DNA of 64,000 nt, from contig NC_060215.1 in the NCBI RefSeq assembly GCF_021130785.1, forward strand, positions 115,282,501 to 115,346,500. Direction: 5' to 3'. This DNA is from Homalodisca vitripennis. Its lineage: Eukaryota > Arthropoda > Insecta > Hemiptera > Cicadellidae. The stretch's first letter is position 1, and each line of letters opens with the position of its first letter. The notes beneath the pieces were generated by a model. It did no database searches. It saw nothing but the letters and a program-made list of their open reading frames with translations, and was not told where the DNA came from. The position numbers were made by a program, and so were the translations under genes. Of this stretch, positions 12,785 to 23,290 are shown piece by piece.

Positions 12785-13010
12785 CCACCATTACACCAGC
12801 GGTGTTTTCGAATCGATCAAGTCTGGAGCCTGAATTGCAACTCGCGAGTACCGAGTAGCCGCACTCGTTCGCCCTATAAGAATGTACAATGTAACCCTTC
12901 CTTTGACTTACTGCCCGTCCATATGTTGCCCTTGGCCCTTTTGAGCAGTAATTCCAGAGAAGAAATTCCGACACGGCCGTCTGTATGGAATAAAAGTATT
13001 GATAAATAAG

Positions 13011-13609
13011 GAATGAGTATTCCCATTCATTGTTCATAACCCATTCCTTCAAACTCATAAAAACATTTAAAAGTTATTAGTATTACCTGTTTTCGTTTTT
13101 TTATCTACATTTTATACTAATATTAAAGTTAATACCACAATAAAATTGTATTTATGTTCAGCACTAAGATGTTCAATTTACAAGGAGATGTTATGTGATT
13201 TTTATTTTAACTTGGATGCTAAAAATGTTTGTAATTTGATTTTTTTCTAACGAAATGTACTCTTATAATTGCGATTTTCTAAGAATGAATACTTAAAGAG
13301 TACGTATGATCCATGACAAAATGTTTTAAGCTTTTAAATCAAGACCTGCAATATTATCTAGTTAATACGTTATTAATACGCCGTATTGTATGTTCTAAAC
13401 GCTATCCCAAGCAGTTCCTGATGATGATCAACGAACGATAATGCATAACGATGAATAAGTTTTTAGAATGACAGTAATTACCAAGACGTATATTTTTCAT
13501 ATTGTGTTGGTTGGAATCCCGTACTGTGCCAAAAGACTACAAAGTTTTCATAATCTGACGCAATCAAACAATTGATAAATAAAGATAATTAGCTTCAAAA
13601 GCAACTTTG
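13011..13609. other. AT-rich non-coding DNA
   Basis: No gene or element seen. Confidence 0.7.
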
Positions 13610-13960
13610 ATGTGTTGTAAGATCAGGTGAGAACCAGAACACAGGCTCAAGTAGCTGCCATATTCCCCATATCTCCAATAATGATGCTGTAAATGTCATG
13701 TTCCCCACAGTAATGGGCCTCGGGTTACCGGCTAGTGTTGAGCCAAGACAACACGTTCTCAGATCCCGGAGGAGTTACGACCTGTATCGTAGTTGCTTCG
13801 TTACGTCACGAATCTGAGCTCCGACTCAGCCGGGGAAAGGTAAAAGGGCCGAGAGATCTCGCTCGGGTACTAGACTCGAGTGATATTGGTCGGAAATTTG
13901 AAATGCCAAGAAGATTACTTGATTGCAATTTTAATGCACGGACCTTCTTTTGAATTTTGG
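13610..13960. promoter_or_regulatory. GC-richer island
   Basis: Composition rises, with CpGs and a 72-codon plus frame (13735-13953) that resembles no family I know. No motif stands out. Listed as an island by composition only. Confidence 0.25.
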
Positions 13961-14717
13961 AGGATGGATGCTGAAGTGCTGTGGCCGTTCTGAACCTTCA
14001 AATATCATCTTCTAAGTTCTTAAGGCATTGGTTTTGAATTCATTATTTTTGGAATGCAGATGATTATAAATATGGGAAAATTTTAGTCTAGAATTTTCTT
14101 TTGATTCTTATTACAACTTCTACTCTACACTAAGTGATCTCTTTAAAATATCAGACAAATCCGGGATTTTTTGACGCTGCAGTACTAGAGATAGAAATTG
14201 TTTCAAAGTACCAGTAGACTCAAAATAATCACACCGTAATTGGAATAATAAATTTGTTTGTTCATTTAAATTTTGACAAAGTTCCAGATAACCGGAATTT
14301 AGAGAAATCAAAAAAGATCGCTACAATAATATTTATCAATAATTTCTAGAACACATTGTCATTTCTTGGAAACGTGATGGATACATTATTTGTCATAACA
14401 TTGTATAATCCTTCTGTATTTTTTCTTGAATGGATTGAAGTAAACTGACCCATACCTGATAATAACGTTTCACAATGTATATTAATCAACCTAATTTATG
14501 CTCTTTATAGCTAAGAATTTGAGTTGAAAAATAAAACAAACTCTCAAATACGCTATGAAGAGTCGTCTTTCTAAACGGCACCTCGATATGAAGAAAACTT
14601 ATTCATTTTTGGAATTGATTAATACCAGTTAAAAAGAAAATGTAAGGCCAGGGGTTGATATTTTGTCGTTTTAACTGAAGTTGGTTAATTAGATCTAGAA
14701 AGATTCATAAACTCTAA
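13961..14717. other. AT-rich non-coding DNA
   Basis: Nothing recognisable. I looked here for upstream reverse-transcriptase motifs of the retrotransposon fragment that follows and found none. Confidence 0.6.
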
Positions 14718-15395
14718 TGGATCATTTTTTTTTATTTTGGAATTAAAGAAAAATCTGGCCCGGCTGATAGTCTTCCACAATTTCTGGGATTCACTTTGGA
14801 TCCCACACTTAATTGGTCACCGCATATAATTGGCCTCAAAAAGAAACTGAGCAGTAGTATTTATGCTCTGAAGCGTCTGTGTGGTGAGTTGGATCAGGAT
14901 GGCCTCCGCCAAGCTTACTGTGACCTGTTCCAGAGTCATATGATGTATGGGTTGATAGCATGGGGTAGCTCTGTCCATGCTCAAGATGTATTTCTTGTTA
15001 AAAAAAAAGCAATTCGTACTATAGCTGGAGTTGGCAGGTTTGAACACTGTAGAAATTTATTTAAAGATCTTGGATTACTAACCTTGTTCTCATTGTATAT
15101 TCTCCAATGTCTGATTTATGTACGGAAAAATAGAGACAGGGTTCAACATAGAGGTGAGATCCATGCATATGAGACTAGATTTAAGCATTATGTCGACATG
15201 CCTCAAACTAGACTCCATAAGAGTGATAAGAGTCCATTTATTATGTCTATTAAATGCCTTAATAACATTCCTCTAGAGATAAGACTGCTTAACAATGCTA
15301 GTTTTAAGATAAGAGTTGAGGATTTTTTGTTAAAAAATGCTTTTTACTCTATCCAGGAGTTCATGAATGGACAGTGGACAATCTTAAGACTTTAA
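14718..15395 (+). pseudogene. Reverse transcriptase C-terminal fragment (non-LTR)
   Basis: About 225 codons stay open from 14718 and end with TAA at 15393-15395; no ATG begins the conserved part. The segment around 14781 reads QFLGFTLDPTLNWSPHI, the typical post-catalytic motif of jockey/CR1-type polymerases. Then come KKLSSSIYALKRL, a QAYCDLFQSHMMYGLIAWG block and, near the end, NAFYSIQEFM. This is the thumb and connecting region plus C-terminal tail; the palm with its catalytic aspartates is missing, so no enzyme can be made. The frame is intact over 0.6 kb, which suggests fairly recent insertion. Family-level placement is from motif memory, not a search. Confidence 0.85.
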
Positions 15396-15490
15396 GATAT
15401 AACTGTGAGTATAAGTATGATAAAATTTGTGACTTGCCTATGTATTTTTGTATGAAATATTTATGTGGCCAATAAATGATTCTGATTCTA
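14718..15490 (+). mobile_element. 5'-truncated non-LTR retrotransposon (CR1/Jockey-like)
   Basis: A fragment covering the C-terminal end of a reverse-transcriptase ORF and the 3' end of the element. The 3' end carries the polyadenylation-like AATAAA immediately followed by GATTCTGATTCT, a short tandem tail typical of CR1/Jockey-group elements. The endonuclease and the catalytic YxDD part of the reverse transcriptase are absent, consistent with 5' truncation during target-primed integration. The exact 5' junction and any target duplication are not visible. Its C-terminal FYSxxEFM signature recurs in the fragment at 40141-40433. Confidence 0.85.
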
Positions 15491-16379
15491 TTAAATTTAA
15501 TATTGTAAGGCAGCTATATTTATACAAAGGGTTTTCACATATTGAGATGTTTTCACAAAACCGCCTCATGACATGCGGCGAAAACAGATACAATTGATGA
15601 TTTTTAAAGGTTGATATTATTTCAGAATGGTCCAGTATTTGATTCGTTGAAAATAAAAACTGATAGTCTAAGTTTTTTTTTGTCATTTTACCATTTTTGT
15701 TTATACTATTTAATGAAGATACAATGACGTTTATTTTCTAACAGAACATCACGATTCTCACAATATATAACTCTGGCTGAAATACCAGTTTATTTCTATA
15801 ATTCCTATTTAGACTGAAACATGTGCTTCCGTAACCATTAAAAACTGTTGTTTTCATATTTGTAATAATATGAAGTGTGATAATTAATTAATTAATAATC
15901 CATTTTACACAGATTTGTACAGCAGGCTTAGTTACCAAATATATTTTTTATATTAATTAAAGTAAAAGCAGCACACATTGTCCAATATCAAATTTTTAAT
16001 AGCGAGGTGCATGTCGTCGTGGAAATTTCACGAAACAGGATAAAGGGAAATTGTCTACATTCGATGATAAACAATACTGTACAAATATGCTTATATAGAG
16101 CAGTAGGGGCCATATTACCTCTAGTTCAATTCCAATGTCCTTCTTGTCGATCTGCATCTTTAAACCACCAACTAGTTCTTCAAATGTTGCTGTAGAATGT
16201 TTCCTTGATTACCAACAACATCAGAAAGTGACACCACTGTCATAAAATCGTCCCCCATCATCCTCTAATTGCTCGTGATCCAAATTAAACCAGGTTTTAA
16301 AAGTCCTCTGTAAAAATAAATTTGGAAACGATTTAAATTTGAAATGAGATGAATATATTTATTAAAATGCAATTATTTT
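15491..16379. other. AT-rich non-coding DNA
   Basis: Flank of the retrotransposon fragment; no gene seen. An 82-codon minus frame at 15438-15686 overlaps the retrotransposon tail and is chance-like. Confidence 0.65.
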
Positions 16380-16870
16380 TAGTTGTGTTGAGCGCGCGAG
16401 TGTAGTATGCAAATGGACCAGAGTAGATGACGGCCTGTAATGATGTATTATTTTGAGAATTGCTCGCGGGCTCTCCGCCCTCTAGCCGTCATCTCCATAA
16501 TACTCCAGGATTAACATACCTTGCGCGGGCTCTGTAATAAAGTCATCGGGCGCCATTTTTGATTCGATGTATTCATCAATGCGTTCACGCTCCGCGAAAT
16601 TTTTAAGCACGATATGAGCTTTTCCCAGGCCTGGTAAACGGTGTTTACGCGCTGATTAATAGTTGGAGTATCACAAGGATCGGGTTTAGCCCCCATTCCG
16701 TTACTCTTTTTGGAACCGTCGTGGGTTAGGATAAGGTCTCCCCGCCCTCGTGTGTGATGAGAGGGTCCCGGACCTACTACTTTTATACACTTTCGACTCT
16801 ACGTCGAGATCTTTAACTGGCCCTCTTACGTTTAACCCCTCTAACCCCCCGGTCATTTACATAACCAATA
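16380..16870. promoter_or_regulatory. CpG-rich island with 10-bp inverted repeat and PHO/YY1-like site
   Basis: AGATGACGGC (16425-16434) pairs perfectly with GCCGTCATCT (16485-16494) across 50 bases. A POU-type octamer ATGCAAAT precedes it at about 16408. CGCCATTTT at 16551-16559 matches the PHO/YY1 core, and GCGGGCTCT occurs twice (about 16466 and 16524). A 61-codon minus frame has no known domain. Regulatory role inferred. Confidence 0.35.
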
Positions 16871-17729
16871 TATCTTAGTTTTTTTCTATTTCATTTCAAT
16901 AACACGCTTTGGAGTAAAAATAAATTTTACAGGAAATCTACATATTAACTAACACAAGAGTTTTATCATATACTATTTCCCAATATTTGTACCAATATGT
17001 GCACAACGATCAAGCCAATAATTTTAATTTATTTTTGTGTAATACTCACTACCTAAAAGTGTTTCGGTATTTTTACCATTAGCAACAATGGTTTAATATA
17101 TTCCTAATTTATTATATATTGAATGTTTTATATTTGTATTTGATTATTATTCAAAGTTCTTTTTAATAGTTTGGATTTTTATTACCATTACTTGTATTTT
17201 ATTTATTTATGTAATCTTAACGTAACTTAATATAATATAATTTTCAACGTTTTATTGTTCTAAAACTAGCACTTCAGGTTATAAATAAATTAACAATAGT
17301 ATTATTAGTACTTATAATTATATAATTTAAATAATACATTACGTTGAATTATTTACCTAATTGATGTTCTTTTTAACATATGTTAGATATTTATGCTGTG
17401 CTTCCCTTACTAGAATTTTTATTGATGATGAAGTTGATTGATTTATAGTATAACTATAATGATGCAACAATCAGTCAATAAGAATCATTGTTTTGATATG
17501 ATTTTGATTTAAGATTATTTTAAAATGTTGTACCAACAATTTTTTGGTGTGCAGTCCACCTAGTCGATCACAATTTCTTCGAATAATCTATCGCTGTATG
17601 ATTTTTTGATGCCTGTTTTATTTTATTCTTTCATTTTAAGTCTACATGGAAAGGTTACATGCTTGATTTTCAATATAATATTACATTTCTGAGTATCCAA
17701 AAATAATAAATTTAAATTTGAGTTAAACA
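16871..17729. other. AT-rich non-coding DNA
   Basis: Very AT-rich, no gene or element seen. Confidence 0.7.
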
Positions 17730-18360
17730 CGATGGTCACAAGTTGTAGTATAAGGTACGGGGTTTTTAATGGTTTTTAGTTACTGTTCTGTGGAAAATGT
17801 CTCTCAAGAGAAACATTCAAAATTGGTCCGTTAAAGTAGAAGTATTTGAATATAAACTTTCGATTTGGCTGGAAGTGGTGGGGAAATGGATAGAACACGC
17901 TGAATTCCCACAGTAAACAATTCCGAAAGGCAACGGTGCAGTGGAAACAATCAAAATTCTATCGGCGATTGGTTTTCAGGTGTCGCCGTCTCTAATTGCT
18001 GGGTGGAGGCGGACCACACAAGAGGCGGTCACGTGATCATATCGCTCAATTAATCGTGCTCCCTCCCACCACCCCCTCCCCGGATACCATGACAACACAC
18101 TTAATCAAAAAGTGCATGCCCGGTCTACGGGCTGCGGGCTGCGGCGATACCGGCGCGGGTCGAGCGGTCGCGGGGCCGTGCTAGCCGGACCTGCCGGACT
18201 CGCCTTGGCTTGCCGATTGTCTACAACTATTATTTATAACAACCCGACAATTTAAACCGTCCGACATGATCGCGGATAATAATTGCCCGCGGCAATTTCA
18301 ATCTATTCTACATAATTTGACGTAGTTAAAGTAATTTCAAAATGGCCGATCCCGCCGGGC
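17730..18360. promoter_or_regulatory. CpG-rich island upstream of the 180-bp array
   Basis: Strongly CpG-rich between about 17930 and 18360. It contains a palindromic E-box CACGTG at 18030-18035 within GGTCACGTGATC, a C-rich tract at about 18060-18083 and CAAAATGGCC (18338-18347), which is PHO/YY1-like and lies just before the first tandem copy. A 62-codon plus frame (17996-18184) is unrecognised. Confidence 0.35.
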
Positions 18361-18870
18361 GAAAGTTGTTAGTGCCGGCGGTTAGGAGGGATCTCAGGAC
18401 CTGTAGGTAGGCCGCGATTAGTGTTCTCGCCTCGAACGTATGGTTCTGCAATGGTCTCTTGTCGATCGCCATTTACATATAATGTTATCTGGCTGTATGA
18501 GAAGTAAATGCTACCTGAAAACGCGTAGTTTTTGCAGGGAGAAAGTTGTTAGCGCCGGCGGTTAGGAGGGATCTCAGGACCTGTAGGTAGGCCGCGATTA
18601 GTGTTCTCGCCTCGAACGTATGGTTCTGCAATGGTCTCTTGTCGATCGCCATTTACATATAATGTTATCTGGCTGTATGAGAAGTAAATGCTACCTGAAA
18701 ACGCGTAGTTTTTGCAGGGAGAAAGTTGTTAGCGCCGGCGGTTAGGAGGGATCTCAGGACCTGTAGGTAGGCCGCGATTAGTGTTCTCGCCTCGACCGTA
18801 TGGTTCTGCAATGGTCTCTTGTCGATCACCATTTACATATAACGTATGTGGCTGTAAGAGTCGTAAATAC
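18361..18870. repeat. 180-bp tandem repeat, about 2.8 copies
   Basis: Copies begin at 18361, 18541 and 18721, each with GAAAGTTGTTAG. Copies 1 and 2 differ at one base in 180 (T versus C at unit position 13). Copy 3 has two substitutions in its first 120 bases, then diverges with indels and fades out by about 18870. The unit is GC-richer island-type sequence with a CGCCATTTAC motif (CACCATTTAC in copy 3). On the minus strand each unit holds an ATG-started frame; those of copies 2 and 3 (18485-18652 and 18665-18832) are 56 codons including the stop. The near identity implies recent duplication or homogenisation. Confidence 0.95.
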
Positions 18871-18979
18871 AATCTTTATTTCTGTAAATGCAAAATTTTA
18901 TTTGAAGAAATCTACACACTTCAGTTTAATGACAATTGCTAAAAAATAATGTTGGAAAGAACACTTACTTAAATACAGT

Positions 18980-18982
<3 letters not shown>

Positions 18983-19024
<42 letters not shown>
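18983..19024. repeat. (AT)n microsatellite
   Basis: Uninterrupted AT dinucleotides, about 21 units. It sits about 110 bases beyond the faded third copy of the 180-bp array. Confidence 0.98.
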
Positions 19025-19026
<2 letters not shown>

Positions 19027-19648
19027 ATACTTTAATGTATATACTGGCAGTAGGTGCTGTTCTGTATGCCACATAGGATAAAGATATGTTTGATTTAGCC
19101 TTGCACTAATTTGTTATGATTGTATTCATAGATACTGCACGTTCTGTTTCCATTTTTTGTCATGTAGACTTTTATCTTCATATTTTAAACCAATTGTACG
19201 TATCAGGGGCGTAAACATAACTGATTGTTTCGTAGGAATTTTATGAGACTAGGCCTATATTATTACAGCTTGTGCTCAGTCGAAATATTTGTTTGATAAT
19301 ACAGGCAATTAAATTCATTTATTTAAACGGCACAAAATATTCATACTGTTGTAAAGATTATGTAGTTATATAACATAAAATAATACCTTGTAATTTTGAT
19401 AACAAGGTTCTCTTATAACCTGTCAGGAATCGGTAACTGATAATAAGAAGCCTTAAGCCACTGGCAATTTGGTCGAATCCCAAATTATTAAACACTATAT
19501 TGGTAAAAACTGCAGCAAAATAACAACCGAGTCAACGTTCGACCGTATTATACTTGAGCAAAATTAATATGTAAGAAATCGTGAGCAGAAAGTTTGTAGA
19601 ACCAGAGCCGCCACACAGCGGTGTTAGTGGTCTGGTATCGGGCATGAA

Positions 19649-19658
19649 GGGGGGGGGG
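19649..19658. repeat. Poly-G run
   Basis: Ten consecutive Gs followed by TGGTGGAGGG. Slippage-prone and possibly quadruplex-forming with the neighbouring G pairs. Confidence 0.9.
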
Positions 19659-20599
19659 TGGTGGAGGGTAGCAAAACTTAAATCCTCCAGGTTCTAGAAG
19701 GGCTTAACTTGAGTAAAAACTAATCTGTTGATGCAGCCAAGTCGGGCCAAGTTAGCTGTAGATAATCCGGCCCTGATATTGTCTCAAGTTGTGTCTACAA
19801 TCGGACTTAGCAGTAAGTTAAGTTGAGCCGGTATTAGGACAGATAACTTAGTTCTGTACAGACACGACGCGCACACGCTCATCCTCCCGCCACCCCACAC
19901 CATGTGCCCACTTCCTATTCGTTATATTATATAACTTACGATATATTAATTAACTACAATATTCCTTCTACCTTCAATTCCAAAAAGCGTGTTCGTTGCT
20001 ATTATTATTTAAGACCAACTATAATAAAATGATACGAGTACCTTAACGCTTCTATTGTTGGGTCCTTGTTTGTCAACTAAACGTTGCATACTCAAGTTGC
20101 TTGTGCATTACTTCAAACGTCATGGACAATATTATCCAGCAATTATTATTTCTAAAACAAAATATTTCGTATAAAGTAGAAGGAAACTTCACAATTATTA
20201 ACTCCTATATAATGATACTAATAAAATTATAGAGTGTTTTGTGTCATAACACCAACAAATTCAGCTTTGATAACTATTATAAGTTTAGTTGATTATTCAG
20301 TCAAAAAGTCTTTACATGGTGGAAAGACGTTTAATAATACCATGTATTCAAAGCATCGATAAAGCACATTCATAATCTCAGTGTAATCTTACAAGGGATT
20401 TAAATCAGTATTCGTGCAAGAGTTTCAAAATTATATATGTTTCCTATTTTGTATAAGGTTTTTGCTCAGAATTGGTTTGAATATCATGTAAACTAAACTG
20501 TCATGAATGCATTACCTTTATTGCCTTATTATAACCTCTTATCTGTTTATGAACATACATATATTTCTACATTTCACTTCCTTATTTAAAGCGAAAAAT

Positions 20600-21260
20600 A
20601 GGAGAGCTGTGCTGTGTAATGGTCTGCTGTGGAACAAATTTATGTTATGGCCAGTGGTATGTTCTGCAGTATTGGGATGGCTGTCCAGATCCGGCAGCAT
20701 CCCGTGACATGTGGCTGCAGTGTCACACATTGGCCTAGTTATCCGGACTCTCGGAGAAACTCGATACTTCGGAGGCCCCTGAACAAATCAAAATGGCGGA
20801 CACATTCGTCATCTCGACAGGACGGGGGCATGTATGGCGGCACAACTGTAGCTAAACAGAAACACATGAGGGTTGTCAAAATCCAAAATCGGCCCTAACG
20901 CCACAGGCACCGGCGCCTTTGTCCTCGGGGGCCAATTTCGTACCCATCTGCTGGCGAATGGTGGTGGGGGGCGTGTCGCCCCTTAATTGGCTCGATTCAA
21001 AACGTCACTGGATCGGAAAATCTGCGAACTCTACATTCATTTTGACATGCTACGATTGTCGGAGCCCTCCCACTTCGGAGGAGATCCATAAATCCAGCAG
21101 GATTTATAGGCGCTCCTCTCACGTGGAGTATGCTCGTCTCGAATTATGGCCTTCGTAATTAACGGTTCGTCAATTTCCTTTCATAATCTGATTGGCCTCG
21201 TAAATTGGATTCAAATTTATCACTTAATTTCAGTGAGAGCCAAACGCAGGAACTAAATTG
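20600..21260. promoter_or_regulatory. CpG-richer island with YY1/PHO consensus and hairpin
   Basis: CAAAATGGCGGA at 20789-20800 is a full PHO/YY1 consensus. A G-rich stretch lies at 20960-20972. A compact hairpin spans 21079-21117. Frames of 66 to 89 codons overlap in different phases and strands, with no domain recognised. The end of the island (21150-21240) is rich in TAATT-type sites. Confidence 0.4.
21079..21117. other. Hairpin-forming inverted repeat
   Basis: AGGAG and CCATAAATCC pair with GGATTTAT-A-GG and CTCCT around an AGCA loop. This gives about 15 base pairs with one 2x2 internal loop and one bulged A. It could be an RNA hairpin or paired protein sites; too short for a typical insect pre-miRNA. 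Confidence 0.6.
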
Positions 21261-22819
21261 AACTGCGAGAATTGTGCTACGAGAACGTTGCTTTGAATAA
21301 CCAAATATTCTATTCGAAAGTGAAATTTTTAACACAGTAAAATGTTTTATTCAGCTTTCAAAATTATGATTTTATCGATACAAATAGTGTAGTATAAATA
21401 ATAAGTGTTTATTTTATGTAACCGACCAATATTTCAATCTGTGCCATGTCACGTAACGAAAACATTGCTACATTATCTGCCATATGCAACATAATGTTTT
21501 CTATCTATATTGTTGCAATACTAAAGAGAACATATAAAATGCATATTAACTGTTAAACGAATGTATTAAATAAATATACTGAAAATAAACGAAAATGACA
21601 GAAAATAATAGCTATTACAAGACTGTAAATAAAAACTTTAATAAATATTGGAAATTTTGAAACTCTTCACAATGTTTTAGAAAAGGTCGATCTTTTAATC
21701 AACATAATCATACTTGTAAAATACCTATGACATCGTCTTTATTTCTGCGTGTATATATTCTTAGTCAAAGAAATCAGTAAAATTTATTGCTTACAGTGTT
21801 TCAATTCGACGTAACTTTTTATTGATATCTAAAGTATTATACAAATTTAAAAACTGTCACTTGTACAACAATGATGGGTTTCTTTGAATCTGAGCAGATA
21901 TACCAAGTAAAAATGACATAAAAATTAACATAAAATGAAATACGTATTGTAAATATCAATATACATAAGTGATGCCCAAAAATGAAATATTGTATATTTC
22001 ATTGCTTAATGTTGTGTTAATACTAACAGTAAAAAACCCATTACTGTTTGGAATATATAGATCTCATATAAACTTATATTATGTATACAACAAATATTAA
22101 TACTCGTTCTCTTATTTTATTTATGACCATACCCTAATTGTTATTTAAATTTGAGTTGCCGTTCTTTAGGTCTGTCCTTTGTTTACATTGCATCTTCTTT
22201 TCCGTGAAATTTAACTCTAACATTTGGAAAAATCTTATACGAAACGGATTATTTTGGTTTTGAACATTCGGTAATAAAGAAAAAGGATTCCAAATTGATT
22301 AAGATAAAGCAGATATTAGCATATTGCTGAGATCCGGCAACAATTATACTGGGATAATACGACAATAAACATATATATTAAACTCTAATTCCTATTGAAT
22401 GGTTGATACGACTACGGCATTAATCAGCTTGCTTAATTTTTGTCAACATTTATAATGTTTTTCTGCAGGATAAAGTTTAAGAATGTTATTTATACAGTCA
22501 GAAAGTCAGCATATCGATGTAATTATAAACCATGGCTTACTGAAAAGCAAACATAAGTACATCGTATTGGTACACTTACAATAGCTAACAATAAATTGTA
22601 TTTATTATGTAAAAATATGCTAAGAAGTATAGTGTTACTATTTCGCATTGTCAATGTAATAATTGGATTACACTTTTAAACATCACAATGGATCAGTGTT
22701 TTTAACTAGGGGAAATTAGCAGGGAAATGTAAGTGATCAAACAGTCTATTTCAATAATAGTATGTTCTATAATATGGACTATAAATATAGCAATATGAAT
22801 AAAATATTCTGGTTTTCCC
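21261..22819. other. AT-rich non-coding DNA
   Basis: No gene or element seen. Confidence 0.7.
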
Positions 22820-23290
22820 TTGCCGAAATATATTGCACTTCTGCATGTGCATGACAATTACGTCCAGAGTTCACTAGTATATTAAAATCGTCCTGAGGAA
22901 ACGACAGAAATGAATCGATCAGACTAAGCCCCCTTAGTACCGATACCGGGCCAGTATCATGGGGCAATCCCGTCCGATAAATCGGAAAATCGTTGGCCAA
23001 GTTTAGTGTGCTCTGTCCCGCGACCCGTACCCAAACGACTTTCAGATGAAGCCTATTGAAAAGCCATCGAATCGTGGTCGTTACGCTTGTCGCCAGGTGC
23101 ACCTTCCCCAGCCGCTCTCACAATTCACCGACCCATCAAAGTTCGTTCCTCGTTCACATCGGCCTCTCGTGATTTGCATTTGTTTCCATAACATTATCCA
23201 TGAATCAATTTTATGACCCAGTTCGGTTTTACGACAAGAATGATCGAATTGAATTGATATATATTGTTCCGTGTCCCCCAATACTTTACT
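22820..23290. promoter_or_regulatory. GC-richer island
   Basis: Between 22900 and 23160 the sequence is CpG-rich with 107- and 66-codon minus frames in different phases and no recognisable domain. An ATTTGCAT octamer lies near 23172. Classified by composition. Confidence 0.3.

Larger units (their letters stand above)
12640..13010. promoter_or_regulatory. GC-rich island with G-quadruplex motif and NF-kB-type site
   Basis: Plus- and minus-strand frames of 100 and 121 codons overlap almost completely here, typical of stop-poor GC-rich DNA rather than a gene. The island holds four G-runs at 12740-12777 followed directly by a palindromic kB-type site, then CpG-rich sequence to about 12960. Confidence 0.35.
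18871..20599. other. AT-rich non-coding DNA with microsatellite and G-run
   Basis: Contains the (AT)n run at 18983-19024, a TAGGCCTA octamer at 19250-19257 and a moderately GC-richer patch at 19600-19920 with a 10-base G-run. No gene, RNA or transposon end seen. Confidence 0.6.
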
